64,000 bases of DNA, taken from positions 682,001 through 746,000 of the forward strand of contig NZ_JAERSF010000002.1 of assembly GCF_016735615.1 (NCBI RefSeq), written 5' to 3'. The notes beneath the pieces were generated by a model, which saw nothing but the letters and a program-made list of their open reading frames with translations, ran no database searches and was not told the origin of the DNA. Made by a program: the position numbers and the translations under genes. Positions 1 through 8,951 of the stretch are shown here, piece by piece. How positions within the stretch are numbered: the stretch's first letter is position 1; each line of letters starts with the position of its first letter. Source of the stretch: Flavobacterium tagetis (lineage in GTDB: Bacteria > Bacteroidota > Bacteroidia > Flavobacteriales > Flavobacteriaceae).

Positions 1-21
1 TAAATACAAATAAATACCATT

Positions 22-1290
22 ATGAAAAGTAAATATGTAATACTTGCATCAGCATTACTGATCTCTGTAGCTACGTTTGCTCAAAAAGATCAAATTAAGA
101 ATGCTGAAAAAGCATTAAAGGGTGGAGATGCGCAAGGTGCTCTTGCTCAATTAAAAGATGCAGAGAACTTAATTGTAAATGCTAAAGATACTGAGCAAGC
201 ACAATATTATTTTGTTCAAGGAAATGCTTTTTTAGAGTTAGCAAATAAAAAAGTTGAGGAAGGTAAAAACTTGTCTTTGGCTGCTAATAGCTATAAAAAA
301 CTAATTGAAGTTGAAAATGCTTCAGGAAAACAAAAATATTCAACTCAAGCTGCAACATCAATCACTAATATTAAAGGTTTATTGATTAACTCTGCGATTG
401 CAGATACTCAATCTAACAAACATGTAGATGGTGCTAAAAAATTATACGAAGCGTATGAGTTAGATAAAAAAGATACCATTAACTTGTATTATGCTGCTTC
501 TACAGCTGTAAATTCGCAGGATTTTGATCTTGCTTTGCCAATGTATGAAGAGTTGAAAAAACTAAATTATTCAGGAAAAGGAACAATGTATACAGCTGTA
601 AACAAAGCTTCTGGAAATGATGATAGTTTTGCAAATGCAAAAGAAAGAGATTTAGCTGTTAAATTAGGAACTCACGAAAAACCTAAAACTGAAGCTATTC
701 CTTCTAAAAGAGGTGAAATCTATAAAAATTTAGCATTAATCTTGGTTCAAAAAGGACGTACAGAAGATGCTAAAAAAGCAATCGCTGACGCTAGAAAAGC
801 AAATCCAGATGATACTTCTTTGATTTTAACTGAAGCTAATTTGTATTTGGAGACTAAAGACTTCGATATGTACAAAAAATTAGTTGGTGAGGCTTTAGAA
901 AAAGATCCAAACAATGCTGATTTAGTATTCAATTTAGGAGTAATTAGTGCTGGAGCTAAAAATAATGCTGACGCAGAGAAGTATTATTTAAAAGCAATTG
1001 AAATCAATCCTAATTATACAAATGCTTACTTAAACCTTGCTGCTTTAAAATTAGAAGCTGAAAAACCAATCATTGATGAAATGAATAAATTAGGGACTTC
1101 TGCTAAAGATATGAAGCGTTATGATGTTTTAAAAGCGCAAAGAGAGGCTGTTTTTAAAGGAGTTATCCCTTATCTTAAAAAAGCTAACGAGTTAGATCCT
1201 AAAAACGAGGATGTTTCTAAAACATTATTAGGAGTTTATAGCGCTCTTGAAATGACTGCAGAGGCTAAAGCTTTAAAAGCAAAAATGTAA
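22..1290 (+). CDS. Secreted tetratricopeptide-repeat protein
   Basis: The 422-residue protein begins with a clear signal peptide (MKSKYVILASALLISVATFAQ) and is otherwise helical with degenerate TPR units. The clearest pair lies at about residues 290-350, with the usual alternation of small residues and a P at unit ends (EKDPNNAD, EINPNYTN). TPR proteins mediate protein-protein contacts, and this one should act in the periplasm or at the envelope. No enzymatic motif is visible. The gene starts only 21 bases into the window, so any promoter or operon partner upstream is unseen. It ends at a strong bidirectional terminator shared with the convergent osmC-like gene. The specific role is unknown. 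Confidence 0.85.
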   Translation: MKSKYVILASALLISVATFAQKDQIKNAEKALKGGDAQGALAQLKDAENLIVNAKDTEQAQYYFVQGNAFLELANKKVEEGKNLSLAANSYKKLIEVENASGKQKYSTQAATSITNIKGLLINSAIADTQSNKHVDGAKKLYEAYELDKKDTINLYYAASTAVNSQDFDLALPMYEELKKLNYSGKGTMYTAVNKASGNDDSFANAKERDLAVKLGTHEKPKTEAIPSKRGEIYKNLALILVQKGRTEDAKKAIADARKANPDDTSLILTEANLYLETKDFDMYKKLVGEALEKDPNNADLVFNLGVISAGAKNNADAEKYYLKAIEINPNYTNAYLNLAALKLEAEKPIIDEMNKLGTSAKDMKRYDVLKAQREAVFKGVIPYLKKANELDPKNEDVSKTLLGVYSALEMTAEAKALKAKM

Positions 1291-1311
1291 TAATTACCGC
1301 TTTTTAAAAAT

Positions 1312-1347
1312 AAAAAAAAACCATTCACCGCGGTGAATGGTTTTTTT
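1312..1347. terminator. Bidirectional intrinsic terminator
   Basis: A perfect 20-base palindrome (CCATTCACCGCGGTGAATGG) is preceded by nine A and followed by seven T, so it can stop transcription from both the TPR gene and the convergent osmC-like gene. Confidence 0.85.
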
Positions 1348-1353
1348 ATGTCT

Positions 1354-1773
1354 TTAGCTGATTAATTCAGCAGATAAAGTAATCGTAGTATTTAACAGTT
1401 TTGAAATCGGACAGATTTCTTTTGCTTTTGCAGCTGTAGAAGCAAATTCTTCTGCAGAAATTGACGGCACTTTGCCTTTTAAGTCTAAATGAATTAAAGT
1501 AATTGATCCATCTTCAAAAGTTACTGTCGCTTCTGTAGTTAAATCATCTGCTGTAAAACCAGCTTCGTTAAGTAAAAAGCTTAATTGCATCGTAAAACAG
1601 CCTGAATGCGCTGCAGCAACCAATTCTTCTGGGTTAGTCCCTACACCATCAGCAAATCTTGTTTTAAAAGATAGTTGCGCATTATCTAAAGTTGTGCTTT
1701 GAGTACTGATTGTTCCTTTTCCTTCCATACCAGTTCCTTTCCAGTTGGCGTGTGCTTTTCTTGTAAATTTCAT
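1354..1773 (-). CDS. OsmC-family peroxiredoxin-like protein
   Basis: 139 residues, the usual length for the OsmC/Ohr superfamily, which reduces organic hydroperoxides through a pair of cysteines. Both family cysteines are present, in AAHSGCFTMQLS (about residue 59) and KEICPISKLL (about residue 120). The N-terminal FTRKAHANWKG and the TNPEELVAAAHSGCF stretch are typical of the OsmC branch rather than Ohr. It is probably cytosolic, with no signal peptide. It is monocistronic, with a TATATTTG promoter element upstream and a shared terminator downstream. OsmC versus the Ohr/YhfA branches cannot be settled by eye. Confidence 0.9.
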   Translation of the reverse strand: MKFTRKAHANWKGTGMEGKGTISTQSTTLDNAQLSFKTRFADGVGTNPEELVAAAHSGCFTMQLSFLLNEAGFTADDLTTEATVTFEDGSITLIHLDLKGKVPSISAEEFASTAAKAKEICPISKLLNTTITLSAELIS

Positions 1774-1838
1774 ATTTGTCTTATTTAAAAAATTAGTATT
1801 AAATGCATTCTTTGATTACTAGGTTAATAGCGGTAACT

Positions 1839-1846
1839 CAAATATA
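1839..1846 (-). promoter_or_regulatory. -7 promoter element for the osmC-like gene
   Basis: Read on the minus strand this is TATATTTG, a full match to the Bacteroidota TAnnTTTG element, about 65 bases before the start codon. No convincing -33 TTTG is seen. Confidence 0.5.
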
Positions 1847-1918
1847 ATCAATATTTTGCAGAATAATTTTATGAAATTTAATGAGATTGTTAAGTTTCGG
1901 GTTTTAGGTTGGGGTGAG

Positions 1919-2069
1919 TTTTAACCGCAAAGTGCGCAAGGGTTTACGCAAAGCACGCAAAGTTTTTAAGTTTGTTCGAGGGTTTGTAATCTTTGTCAAA
2001 GTTTGAAACTTTGATAAAGTTTTTGCATCATCATAGTAAAACAAAGCTTTATGGACTTTGTGGTTAAAA
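1919..2069. repeat. CGCAAAG-type imperfect inverted repeat
   Basis: The 414-base gap between the osmC-like gene and the DUF349 gene holds no gene. A 15-base arm TTTTAACCGCAAAGT (1919-1933) pairs with ACTTTGTGGTTAAAA (2055-2069) with one mismatch. Inside are further CGCAAAG and CTTTG units. The same arm sequence recurs at 25944-26070. Confidence 0.65.
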
Positions 2070-2118
2070 AAAAGCCACAATGATTGTCATTGCATCTTTT
2101 TAAATTATAAAAAAAATA

Positions 2119-2165
2119 AAATTCCAAATTCCAATTAAGCGGTTGCCAATTGGAATTTGGAATTT
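2119..2165 (-). terminator. Terminator-like hairpin built from GGAATTTGGAATTT repeat
   Basis: An 18-base arm is perfectly inverted around an 11-base loop (2119-2136 / 2148-2165). On the minus strand it is followed by a T-rich tract, so it probably terminates the DUF349 gene. The arm is one of at least six copies of the GGAATTTGGAATTT motif in intergenic DNA of this window. Confidence 0.6.
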
Positions 2166-2187
2166 AAAAAATTGGAATTTCTACTGT

Positions 2188-4167
2188 TTACTCTTGTCCT
2201 AAGTTTCGAAGTTGCTTCAATTTATCTTTCCATACGTCAAGGCTTTCTTTGTGGATAGCAATGTTTTTACGTACTTCTGTGACTATTGAATTCTCTTTTT
2301 TAGCATTTTTTGTATTAGTAAAGAACTGGATGTTATTTTCTAACTGGAAAATTTCATTTTGAACTTCCTCAATTTTACGCATAATAAAGATTTTTTCATT
2401 ATCTAATTTACGCGTATCATTACTGTCAGTTAGAGAATCAATGCGGTTTGCAAAACGCATCATTTCAGATTCTTTTTTACTTAAACTTAGTTTTTCAAAA
2501 AGAGCATCCAATATTTTATTGAATTTTCCTTCGATATGTCTTCTTGAAAAAGGAACTTTTCCAAACCCCTTCCAAGTTTCAATATGTGCTTTTATGGCAT
2601 CTAAGTCAGTTTTGTGATCTCCAGTTAATTGGAAAGCTCTTAAAGTGTCTAGATATGCTTTTTTATTATCAAAAGCGACTACTTCTTCGCTGTTTTCTTC
2701 AGACTTGTGCTCTTTTAATTTGTCAAAATAATGATTGCAGGCATCTTTAAACTCTTTCCAGATTTTGTCTGAATATTTTTTAGGAACATGCCCAATTTGT
2801 TTCCATTCTTCCTGGATTTGTTTCATTACAGGAGTTGTAGCTTGGAAATCGGTACTTTCCTGTAATTCTTTTGCTTTTGCAACAAGAGCCAGTTTTTTAT
2901 TTAAATTATCGTTTTGATCTTTTTTGATGTCTTTATAAAACGAATTTTTGAAAGCGTTGAAATTTCTAACGGCAGTTTTAAATGCAGCCCAAGTTTCTTC
3001 ATTCACTTCAGAAGGCACTTTTCCAGCCGCAAAAAACTCATTCCTTAAATCTTCTACTTTCTGAATTTGAACAAGCCATTGTGAGTGAGAATTTACTTTT
3101 TCGCTTCCAAGGGCTTCAATTTTAGTAATAATCTCTTTTTTAACTTCAAGATTTTTTTGCTCATTAGCTCTTTGGCTTTCAAACAAAAGCTCTCTTTTAT
3201 CGTGTATTTTCTTAGTTAGTTCGCTGAATTGATTCCAGATAGCATCACGGTGTTCTTTAGAAACAGGTCCGATTTCTTCTTTCCAGATTCGGTGTAAATC
3301 TTGTAACTCACGGAAAGATTTGCTTACATCAGCATCGTTTGCCAATTCTTCAACACGAGCTATAATTTTTTGTTTTAATTCTAAGTTGTGTTTAAAATCT
3401 AAATCTCTAGCCTCACGATCTAAATGAAGGTAATCGTAGAAGTTTTCTACATGGAAATGGTAGTTATTCCAAACGTGATTGTATTTGTCTTTTGGAATCG
3501 CTCCTGCATTTTTCCATCTCTCTCTCAATTCATTAAAATGCTTAAGAGTATCTTTGATGTTTTCCTGAGGATTAATTAATTCCTTTAATTCTTCAACAAT
3601 AGCCAGACGATTATCTAAATTTGTTTTTAGATTGGTCTGTAAATGTTTAAAATGAGCATTTCTTTTCTCTCTAAAAACATTATAATATTCGTCAAATTTT
3701 GATTTTAAAGGCAGATGATATTCAAATTCTTCGCTAGGATCTGGATTAGAAGCTAAAAATTCTTCTTTTTTCTCCTCTATAAGATGATGATATTGTAATA
3801 AGAAAGCCTTTTTGATTTCTTCAATATGGTCTTTTACAGACATTACCTTATCTATATTCACCAGTTTTTTAAGTTCGTCAACAAGCGCATCTAGAGAAAA
3901 CGTGTTATAATCCTGCATAGGAATGTCGTGACGTTCTTTCAAAGTTTCGTCTTCGCTTTCAGCAGCGTTCGAATTGGTAATAACATCTAATGCTTCTTGA
4001 TGGGCATTTTCTTGTTTTTCTAATTCATTTTCAGTTTCTGCGACCAAATTTTCGGTCAAAGTTTCAGAATCTGATGTCTCAATTGCACCATTTGCTACAG
4101 AATCATTTATTTCGATTCCAGATTTTCCGTCTGCTTCATGCAGGTTATCATTCTTTTCTTCTAACAT
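2188..4167 (-). CDS. DUF349 repeat protein
   Basis: The 659-residue, highly charged, helical protein consists of repeated units of about 70 residues. Each unit carries a WK.aG.vP-type motif (ERWKNAGAIPKDKYNHVW, RIWKEEIGPVSKEHRDAIW, EEWKQIGHVPKKYSDKIW, ETWKGFGKVPFSRRHIE), which is the DUF349 signature. The first 90 residues are acidic and low in complexity, probably disordered. A final coiled coil (about residues 590-650) follows the repeats. No signal peptide is seen, so it is probably cytoplasmic. The family has no firmly assigned biochemical function. It is monocistronic, with a well-spaced promoter upstream and a hairpin downstream. Confidence 0.9.
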   Translation of the reverse strand: MLEEKNDNLHEADGKSGIEINDSVANGAIETSDSETLTENLVAETENELEKQENAHQEALDVITNSNAAESEDETLKERHDIPMQDYNTFSLDALVDELKKLVNIDKVMSVKDHIEEIKKAFLLQYHHLIEEKKEEFLASNPDPSEEFEYHLPLKSKFDEYYNVFREKRNAHFKHLQTNLKTNLDNRLAIVEELKELINPQENIKDTLKHFNELRERWKNAGAIPKDKYNHVWNNYHFHVENFYDYLHLDREARDLDFKHNLELKQKIIARVEELANDADVSKSFRELQDLHRIWKEEIGPVSKEHRDAIWNQFSELTKKIHDKRELLFESQRANEQKNLEVKKEIITKIEALGSEKVNSHSQWLVQIQKVEDLRNEFFAAGKVPSEVNEETWAAFKTAVRNFNAFKNSFYKDIKKDQNDNLNKKLALVAKAKELQESTDFQATTPVMKQIQEEWKQIGHVPKKYSDKIWKEFKDACNHYFDKLKEHKSEENSEEVVAFDNKKAYLDTLRAFQLTGDHKTDLDAIKAHIETWKGFGKVPFSRRHIEGKFNKILDALFEKLSLSKKESEMMRFANRIDSLTDSNDTRKLDNEKIFIMRKIEEVQNEIFQLENNIQFFTNTKNAKKENSIVTEVRKNIAIHKESLDVWKDKLKQLRNLGQE

Positions 4168-4204
4168 CTTTAAAAATGTATAAGGTTTTTATTTTAAACA
4201 ATGC

Positions 4205-4235
4205 GAAAGATAGTAAAGGTGTTTCTAACTACAAA
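4205..4235 (-). promoter_or_regulatory. Promoter of the DUF349 gene
   Basis: On the minus strand it reads TTTG-N19-TATCTTTC, one base off the Bacteroidota consensus TTTG-N19-TAnnTTTG, with the start codon about 37 bases downstream. The spacing is ideal. Confidence 0.6.
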
Positions 4236-4417
4236 ATAAATCGTTTGTTTATACACTAATTTGCGATGAAATTCTTATTGTTTAAGTCAGTTTAGAATAG
4301 GATATATTAATTTTTGTTATTTTGATTGATAAGATGGAAATAATTTTTCTTGCATTTTTTTAATGAAAAAGAAATGAATTATAAGCAAGTGAGGCTAAAT
4401 TGGCGATTTGTTTTAAA

Positions 4418-5170
4418 TCAAAATAAAACTAGCAAACCGACTTCCATACCAAAATTATATGATTTTTCACCACCAAAAGCTACGCTAGGGTGCACATAAA
4501 ATAAGTTTGTTGGCGTAATTTTTCGCCCAAATTCCATAAAAGCATTATTCTGAAAGCCGTCCAGAACGTAATTATACCTAAAAGCAACATCTGTAGCAAT
4601 CCAGTTTTTACCGAAAAACCATAATAAATTGTTTTCTAGCAATGTCACGCTTACATCGCTTCGATTACTTGATCCTGCAAAACTCTGGGAATGCTCAACA
4701 GTCGCAAGCCATAAAAATTTCTTTTGTTTAAAATATTTTGCAAAGATACCAGCTGGAATTACTACCCATTTCCCTGTACCAAAACTTGGGTCTGCAGCAG
4801 AATTTGAAATAACACGAGTCCTAAGACCAATTCCGCTGGTTTTTTTGAAATAAGGGATAAAGCTAAGACCAGCACCTACATCGCCAAGTCCGGTTTGATT
4901 GATAGAATTTGAGTTCGTCGAAATTAAAGGCAAATCAAATCTCAGATTCCAAGCTTTGTTGCCTATTGGCTGTAAAACACGCAAGTTTGTAGTGTTGTAC
5001 GAACCATTCTTAGTGTCTAAGTATTCATTATACAACAGAATAGTCTGGAGAAAGTAATGATACCTAGGTTCGGCAAACGGACTATTGCTTCTGTCGATAT
5101 CTTCGTCTTGGGCAGCTGCAAGAAATGTAATAAGAAAAAAAATGCTAAAGTAAAGTAAATGTTTTTTCAT
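4418..5170 (-). CDS. Putative outer-membrane beta-barrel protein
   Basis: About 250 residues with a signal peptide (MKKHLLYFSIFFLITFLAAAQ). I take the methionine four codons into the open frame as the start because it begins a canonical signal peptide. The mature part alternates hydrophobic and polar residues in short strands with glycine turns (GLGDVGAGLSFIPYF, RYNYVLDG, FGMEVGLLVLF). It ends in F, as outer-membrane barrels often do. The family is not recognised with certainty. It may belong to the barrel proteins loosely annotated as transporters. It stands alone between DUF349 and aroE. Confidence 0.65.
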   Translation of the reverse strand: MKKHLLYFSIFFLITFLAAAQDEDIDRSNSPFAEPRYHYFLQTILLYNEYLDTKNGSYNTTNLRVLQPIGNKAWNLRFDLPLISTNSNSINQTGLGDVGAGLSFIPYFKKTSGIGLRTRVISNSAADPSFGTGKWVVIPAGIFAKYFKQKKFLWLATVEHSQSFAGSSNRSDVSVTLLENNLLWFFGKNWIATDVAFRYNYVLDGFQNNAFMEFGRKITPTNLFYVHPSVAFGGEKSYNFGMEVGLLVLF

Positions 5171-5225
5171 AACTGTCTGCAAATGAGTAGACTAATTTAC
5201 GAAATTTACTTTAACATTTTATTTT

Positions 5226-5978
5226 TTATTTGTTCCAGATTTTCCATGCCTTTTCAGCTTGGAAAATAAGCATATCATGTCCATTTTTAATTACAGCTCC
5301 CATTTCTTTTGCTTTTCTCAGGAAAGTAGTTTCTGCTGGATTATAGATTAAATCGTAAGCAATGTGTTTTTCTGTGAAATACTCATATGGTAAATTTGGA
5401 CAAGCTTCGATATTAGGGCTTGTTCCAACTGGCGTACAATTGATTATAATTTGAAAATTATCAAAAGTAGTTGCGTTGATCAAATCATAGTCAATGATGT
5501 TTTCTTTTGCTTCTCTAGAAACAAAAGTGTAGGGAATATCCAATTCGTCCAGAGCAAAAGCGACACCTTTAGAAGCTCCGCCAGTTCCTAGAATAAGAGC
5601 TTTTTTATGATGTGGCTCTAATAGTGGTTTTAAAGACTTCTTGAATCCGTAATAATCGGTATTATAACCTTTTAATTTACCGTTTTTGGTAAATTTAATG
5701 GTATTAACAGCGCCAATTAGAGTAGCTTTTTTTGATAGTTTATCTAAGAAAGGAATAACTTGTTCTTTGTACGGAATTGTAACATTTAATCCCTTTAAAT
5801 CAGGATTGTTTTTAATTAGCTCTGTGAAGTAATTAATCTCAGAAATGTCAAAATTCTCATAGCTGTTGCCAGCAAAAACTTCATTATTAAATTTTTCTGT
5901 AAAATAACCTTTTGAAAAAGAGTAGCTTATGTTGCGTCCTAATAATCCAAAACGTCTTCTTAATAAAATATCAACCAT
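5226..5978 (-). CDS. aroE: Shikimate dehydrogenase
   Basis: AroE reduces 3-dehydroshikimate to shikimate with NADPH in aromatic amino-acid synthesis. Family motifs are complete: the substrate-binding SYSFSKGYF near residue 19, NVTIPYK with the catalytic lysine near residue 67, GYNTDYYGF with the catalytic aspartate near 102, the Rossmann glycine loop ILGTGGASKG, INCTPVGTSP, and NGHDMLIFQA near the C-terminus. The length (250) is slightly short but normal for Bacteroidota forms. The start lies 2 bases after the stop of the upstream TPR gene, so the two are co-transcribed. Confidence 0.96.
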   Translation of the reverse strand: MVDILLRRRFGLLGRNISYSFSKGYFTEKFNNEVFAGNSYENFDISEINYFTELIKNNPDLKGLNVTIPYKEQVIPFLDKLSKKATLIGAVNTIKFTKNGKLKGYNTDYYGFKKSLKPLLEPHHKKALILGTGGASKGVAFALDELDIPYTFVSREAKENIIDYDLINATTFDNFQIIINCTPVGTSPNIEACPNLPYEYFTEKHIAYDLIYNPAETTFLRKAKEMGAVIKNGHDMLIFQAEKAWKIWNK

Positions 5979-5980
5979 TC

Positions 5981-7375
5981 TTATTTACGATGTTTTTCTA
6001 TATAATTTTTTACTGTTTTTTTTGTCCAAACTACAGGAAACAAATCTTCGATCAAGATATAGTTGTCAAAGTTTAGGCGTAAACCATTGCTTAAGTGAAA
6101 TTTAGCTTTTGTGTTGTCTTGAATCATAAAATACAATCCAGCCAAACGGTATTCGATTTCATTTTCTTCAGGGAAATATTCTGAAGCCTGTAATAAAGTC
6201 TGAATTGCCGTTTCAAATTCTCCTAAAAATTGTAGAATATCAACCCAATATAACCAAGTGTCTAATGCATAATCTCCAAATTCAACCGCTTTTCTGAAAC
6301 CAAATTCAGCTTCTTCAAAGAAATTCATCTGTTTGTTGATTGTTGCATATCTTTTCCAATACAAACGATTTTGATTGTCGATTGCCAAAGCTTTATTCAC
6401 AAAAAATAATGCTTTTTGGTAGTTTTTCTGACGAAGATGAAAATCTGTAATCGCAATCCAGCCTTTGTCTAAAAGCGGATCTTCGTGTACAGTTTGGTTA
6501 TAGTATTGAATTGCTTTTGCTAAATTTCCAAGTTTTTCATAGCATTTTCCAATTCGAAGTAATGCATACGATGTTGCATCATCCAATTCGATGGTTCTAT
6601 TATAACTTTCAATTGCTTCATTGTATTTTTTTAAACGCTCATAAGCTTTTGCTTTTTCCATAAAAGCGCCTAAAAATTCATCATCAATTAGCGTTGCATA
6701 ATCAAAAGCACGAATAGCTTCTTCGTATTCTTTTACGCCATAATGTAGACGTCCAAGCTGATGCCAAGCAATTTCGCTGTATGGATTTCTGTTAATATAT
6801 TCGTTAAGGTATACAATAGCTTCTTGGTTTTGGTCTAGAAACTCAAAACAATACACTACGTTGTAGAGAGCAGATTGATCTTCTAAGTCTTCTTCAAGAC
6901 ATTTGATAAAACTGTCCTTTGCCAGCTCGAGATTATCCATAAAAAGATACTCCATTCCGATCAAATTGTACACATCAGCGTAATCATCAGTGTATTGAAG
7001 CGCGATTTTTAACAGTTCAACCGCTTTTTCGTGCTGATCTCTTTTGGAACAGATATTGGCTTTCTGGATGTAGATTTCCTCGTTGTTAGGTTCAATTGCG
7101 TATAACTCATTCAAAAGCTTTTCAGCGATCTCGAGTTTGTCATCATAAACTAGCATTTCTACTTGTACTAATTTTAAGCCTGTAGATTTTGGATGCTGGT
7201 CTAATGCAAGTTTTAAGGCTTTTTTTGCTAAATTAGCCTTGCCTATGTCTAAATAATGAAGAATGATTTCTTCGAATTCTTCAGAATCAAAAAAGAGCAC
7301 TTTGTTGGTTTTTAACATCGACTCAAATTTGGATAGGGATAGGTTATAATCTTCTTCTTCGTTGCTTAATTGCAT
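5981..7375 (-). CDS. Cytoplasmic TPR-repeat protein
   Basis: 464 residues made almost entirely of tandem 34-residue TPR units (for example AIRAFDYATLIDDEFLGAFMEKAKAYERLKKYNEAIESYNRTIELD). There is no signal peptide or transmembrane segment. TPR superhelices bind partner proteins, and no catalytic domain is present. It lies immediately upstream of aroE in the same transcript. This association looks structural rather than a clue to aromatic biosynthesis. The exact role is unknown. Confidence 0.88.
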   Translation of the reverse strand: MQLSNEEEDYNLSLSKFESMLKTNKVLFFDSEEFEEIILHYLDIGKANLAKKALKLALDQHPKSTGLKLVQVEMLVYDDKLEIAEKLLNELYAIEPNNEEIYIQKANICSKRDQHEKAVELLKIALQYTDDYADVYNLIGMEYLFMDNLELAKDSFIKCLEEDLEDQSALYNVVYCFEFLDQNQEAIVYLNEYINRNPYSEIAWHQLGRLHYGVKEYEEAIRAFDYATLIDDEFLGAFMEKAKAYERLKKYNEAIESYNRTIELDDATSYALLRIGKCYEKLGNLAKAIQYYNQTVHEDPLLDKGWIAITDFHLRQKNYQKALFFVNKALAIDNQNRLYWKRYATINKQMNFFEEAEFGFRKAVEFGDYALDTWLYWVDILQFLGEFETAIQTLLQASEYFPEENEIEYRLAGLYFMIQDNTKAKFHLSNGLRLNFDNYILIEDLFPVVWTKKTVKNYIEKHRK

Positions 7376-7637
7376 ACTTCGTATAATTTGAAATTAGCCT
7401 GTTATAAATTTAGGCAACCATATAATTGTTGTAAGGATAAGGAATTAATTGTTTTGAACAATTTAATTAACAATATATGGCGTTTTTTATTCTATTTTGG
7501 GAAGAAATCTCCTTTGTTCTTAAGGGATTAGCTTCAATTTTGTCATTTTTTTATTTGTAGCAGAAGATTTTATTGAAAAAGAAATTGAGTGTTATTTCTG
7601 TCGTTCTTATTAGAAACAACGCTCAGATAATTTGTTT

Positions 7638-8831
7638 TTAGTTCTTGTTCTTCTTCATCATTTCGTCCATCACCTCTAAAATAATTGCACAGCCTTCTCT
7701 AATTTCGTCTTCAGAAATGGTCAAAGGAGGTGTAATTCGTATAGCGCATCCTTCAAATAAAAGCCAGAATAAAATAAGTCCTCTGTCTTGACAGGTTAAA
7801 ATGACTTCGTTTGTAATATCTGCTGATTCTGTCATTGCAGCAAGCATTAGTCCTTTTCCTCTAACTTCTGTAATCAAAGGGTGTACCAAAAGCGATCTGA
7901 AGAGTTTTTCCTTTTCTAAGGTTTCTGCCATTAAATTTGTTTCAGTTAATTCTTGCAAAGTAGCTAAACAAGCTGACGCAATGACAGGATGGCCTCCAAA
8001 AGTTGTAATATGTCCTAGTTTTGGATTTTCTGTTAAAAGATCCATTTTTTCGGCAGAAGCAGTAAAAGCACCAACTGGCATTCCGCCGCCCATTCCTTTG
8101 CCCATAACCACAATATCTGGAACAACATCGTAATTTTGGAAACCAAAAAGTTTTCCTGTTCTTCCAAAGCCTGGTTGAATTTCATCAACAATCATTAATG
8201 CTCCAACCTCATCACAGCGTTTACGGACTTTTTGAAGGAAATTATCTTCTGGCTGAATAAAACCAGCTCCTCCTTGAATAGTTTCTAAAAGAATTGCTGC
8301 TGTTCGCGTAGTTATTTTTTGTAGATCTTCTTCGCTATTAAAAGTAATAAAATCAACATCTGGCAACAAAGGTCTAAAAGCTTGTTTGCGCTCTTCGAAT
8401 CCCATAACGCTCATAGAGCCCATAGTGTTTCCGTGATAGGCGTTGTGACAAGAAATAAGCTGGCTACGCCCTGTAACTCGTTTTGCTAATTTTAAAGATC
8501 CTTCAATCGCTTCTGTACCAGAATTAACCAAATAGGTTTTGTTTAAAGATTCTGGAAGTAAAGAAGCTATCATTTTACAGTATTGAACAGCTGGACTTTG
8601 AGAATATTCTCCGTAAACCATTACGTGAGAATATTTATCCAACTGATCTTTTATGGCTTGATTTACCCTAGGATGTTGATGTCCTAAAGTGCAAGCTGAA
8701 ACTCCCGCAACAAAATCTAAATATTTTTTATCGTTTGTGTCGTATATGTAAGAGCCAATGGCGTGCGAAACTTCCATTCCGAGTGGGTAAGGAGAAGTTT
8801 GCGCTTGGTATTTTATAAAATCTGGATTCAT
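7638..8831 (-). CDS. Class III PLP-dependent aminotransferase
   Basis: The 397-residue fold type I enzyme has the class III signature: NSGTEAIEGSLKLAKR (cofactor phosphate region), HNAYHGNT, the DEIQPGFGRTG aspartate that holds the PLP pyridine nitrogen, and the Schiff-base lysine in VMGKGMGGGMPVGAF. These enzymes transfer amino groups from omega-amino donors such as acetylornithine, ornithine, 4-aminobutyrate or lysine. The substrate cannot be read from the sequence. No arginine-biosynthesis genes are adjacent, so argD is not assigned. A TACCTTTG element precedes the gene. Confidence 0.92.
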   Translation of the reverse strand: MNPDFIKYQAQTSPYPLGMEVSHAIGSYIYDTNDKKYLDFVAGVSACTLGHQHPRVNQAIKDQLDKYSHVMVYGEYSQSPAVQYCKMIASLLPESLNKTYLVNSGTEAIEGSLKLAKRVTGRSQLISCHNAYHGNTMGSMSVMGFEERKQAFRPLLPDVDFITFNSEEDLQKITTRTAAILLETIQGGAGFIQPEDNFLQKVRKRCDEVGALMIVDEIQPGFGRTGKLFGFQNYDVVPDIVVMGKGMGGGMPVGAFTASAEKMDLLTENPKLGHITTFGGHPVIASACLATLQELTETNLMAETLEKEKLFRSLLVHPLITEVRGKGLMLAAMTESADITNEVILTCQDRGLILFWLLFEGCAIRITPPLTISEDEIREGCAIILEVMDEMMKKNKN

Positions 8832-8853
8832 TTTCTTTTAAGGTTCAAAGTGG

Positions 8854-8861
8854 CAAAGGTA
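8854..8861 (-). promoter_or_regulatory. -7 promoter element for the aminotransferase
   Basis: Reads TACCTTTG on the minus strand, a full TAnnTTTG match about 23 bases from the start codon. A -33 partner is not evident. Confidence 0.45.
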
Positions 8862-8951
8862 CTGAGGTTGTAAGGTTTTTAGCTTTACGCTTAAGTTAAC
8901 TTTGTGTTTTAAACAATCGCAAAGCACTGTAAATTGTGACCGCGATTAAAA

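Noticed and set aside
7801..8133. A 110-codon open frame antisense to the aminotransferase
   Set aside because: Fully inside a well-supported gene on the other strand, with low-complexity translation and no start signals.
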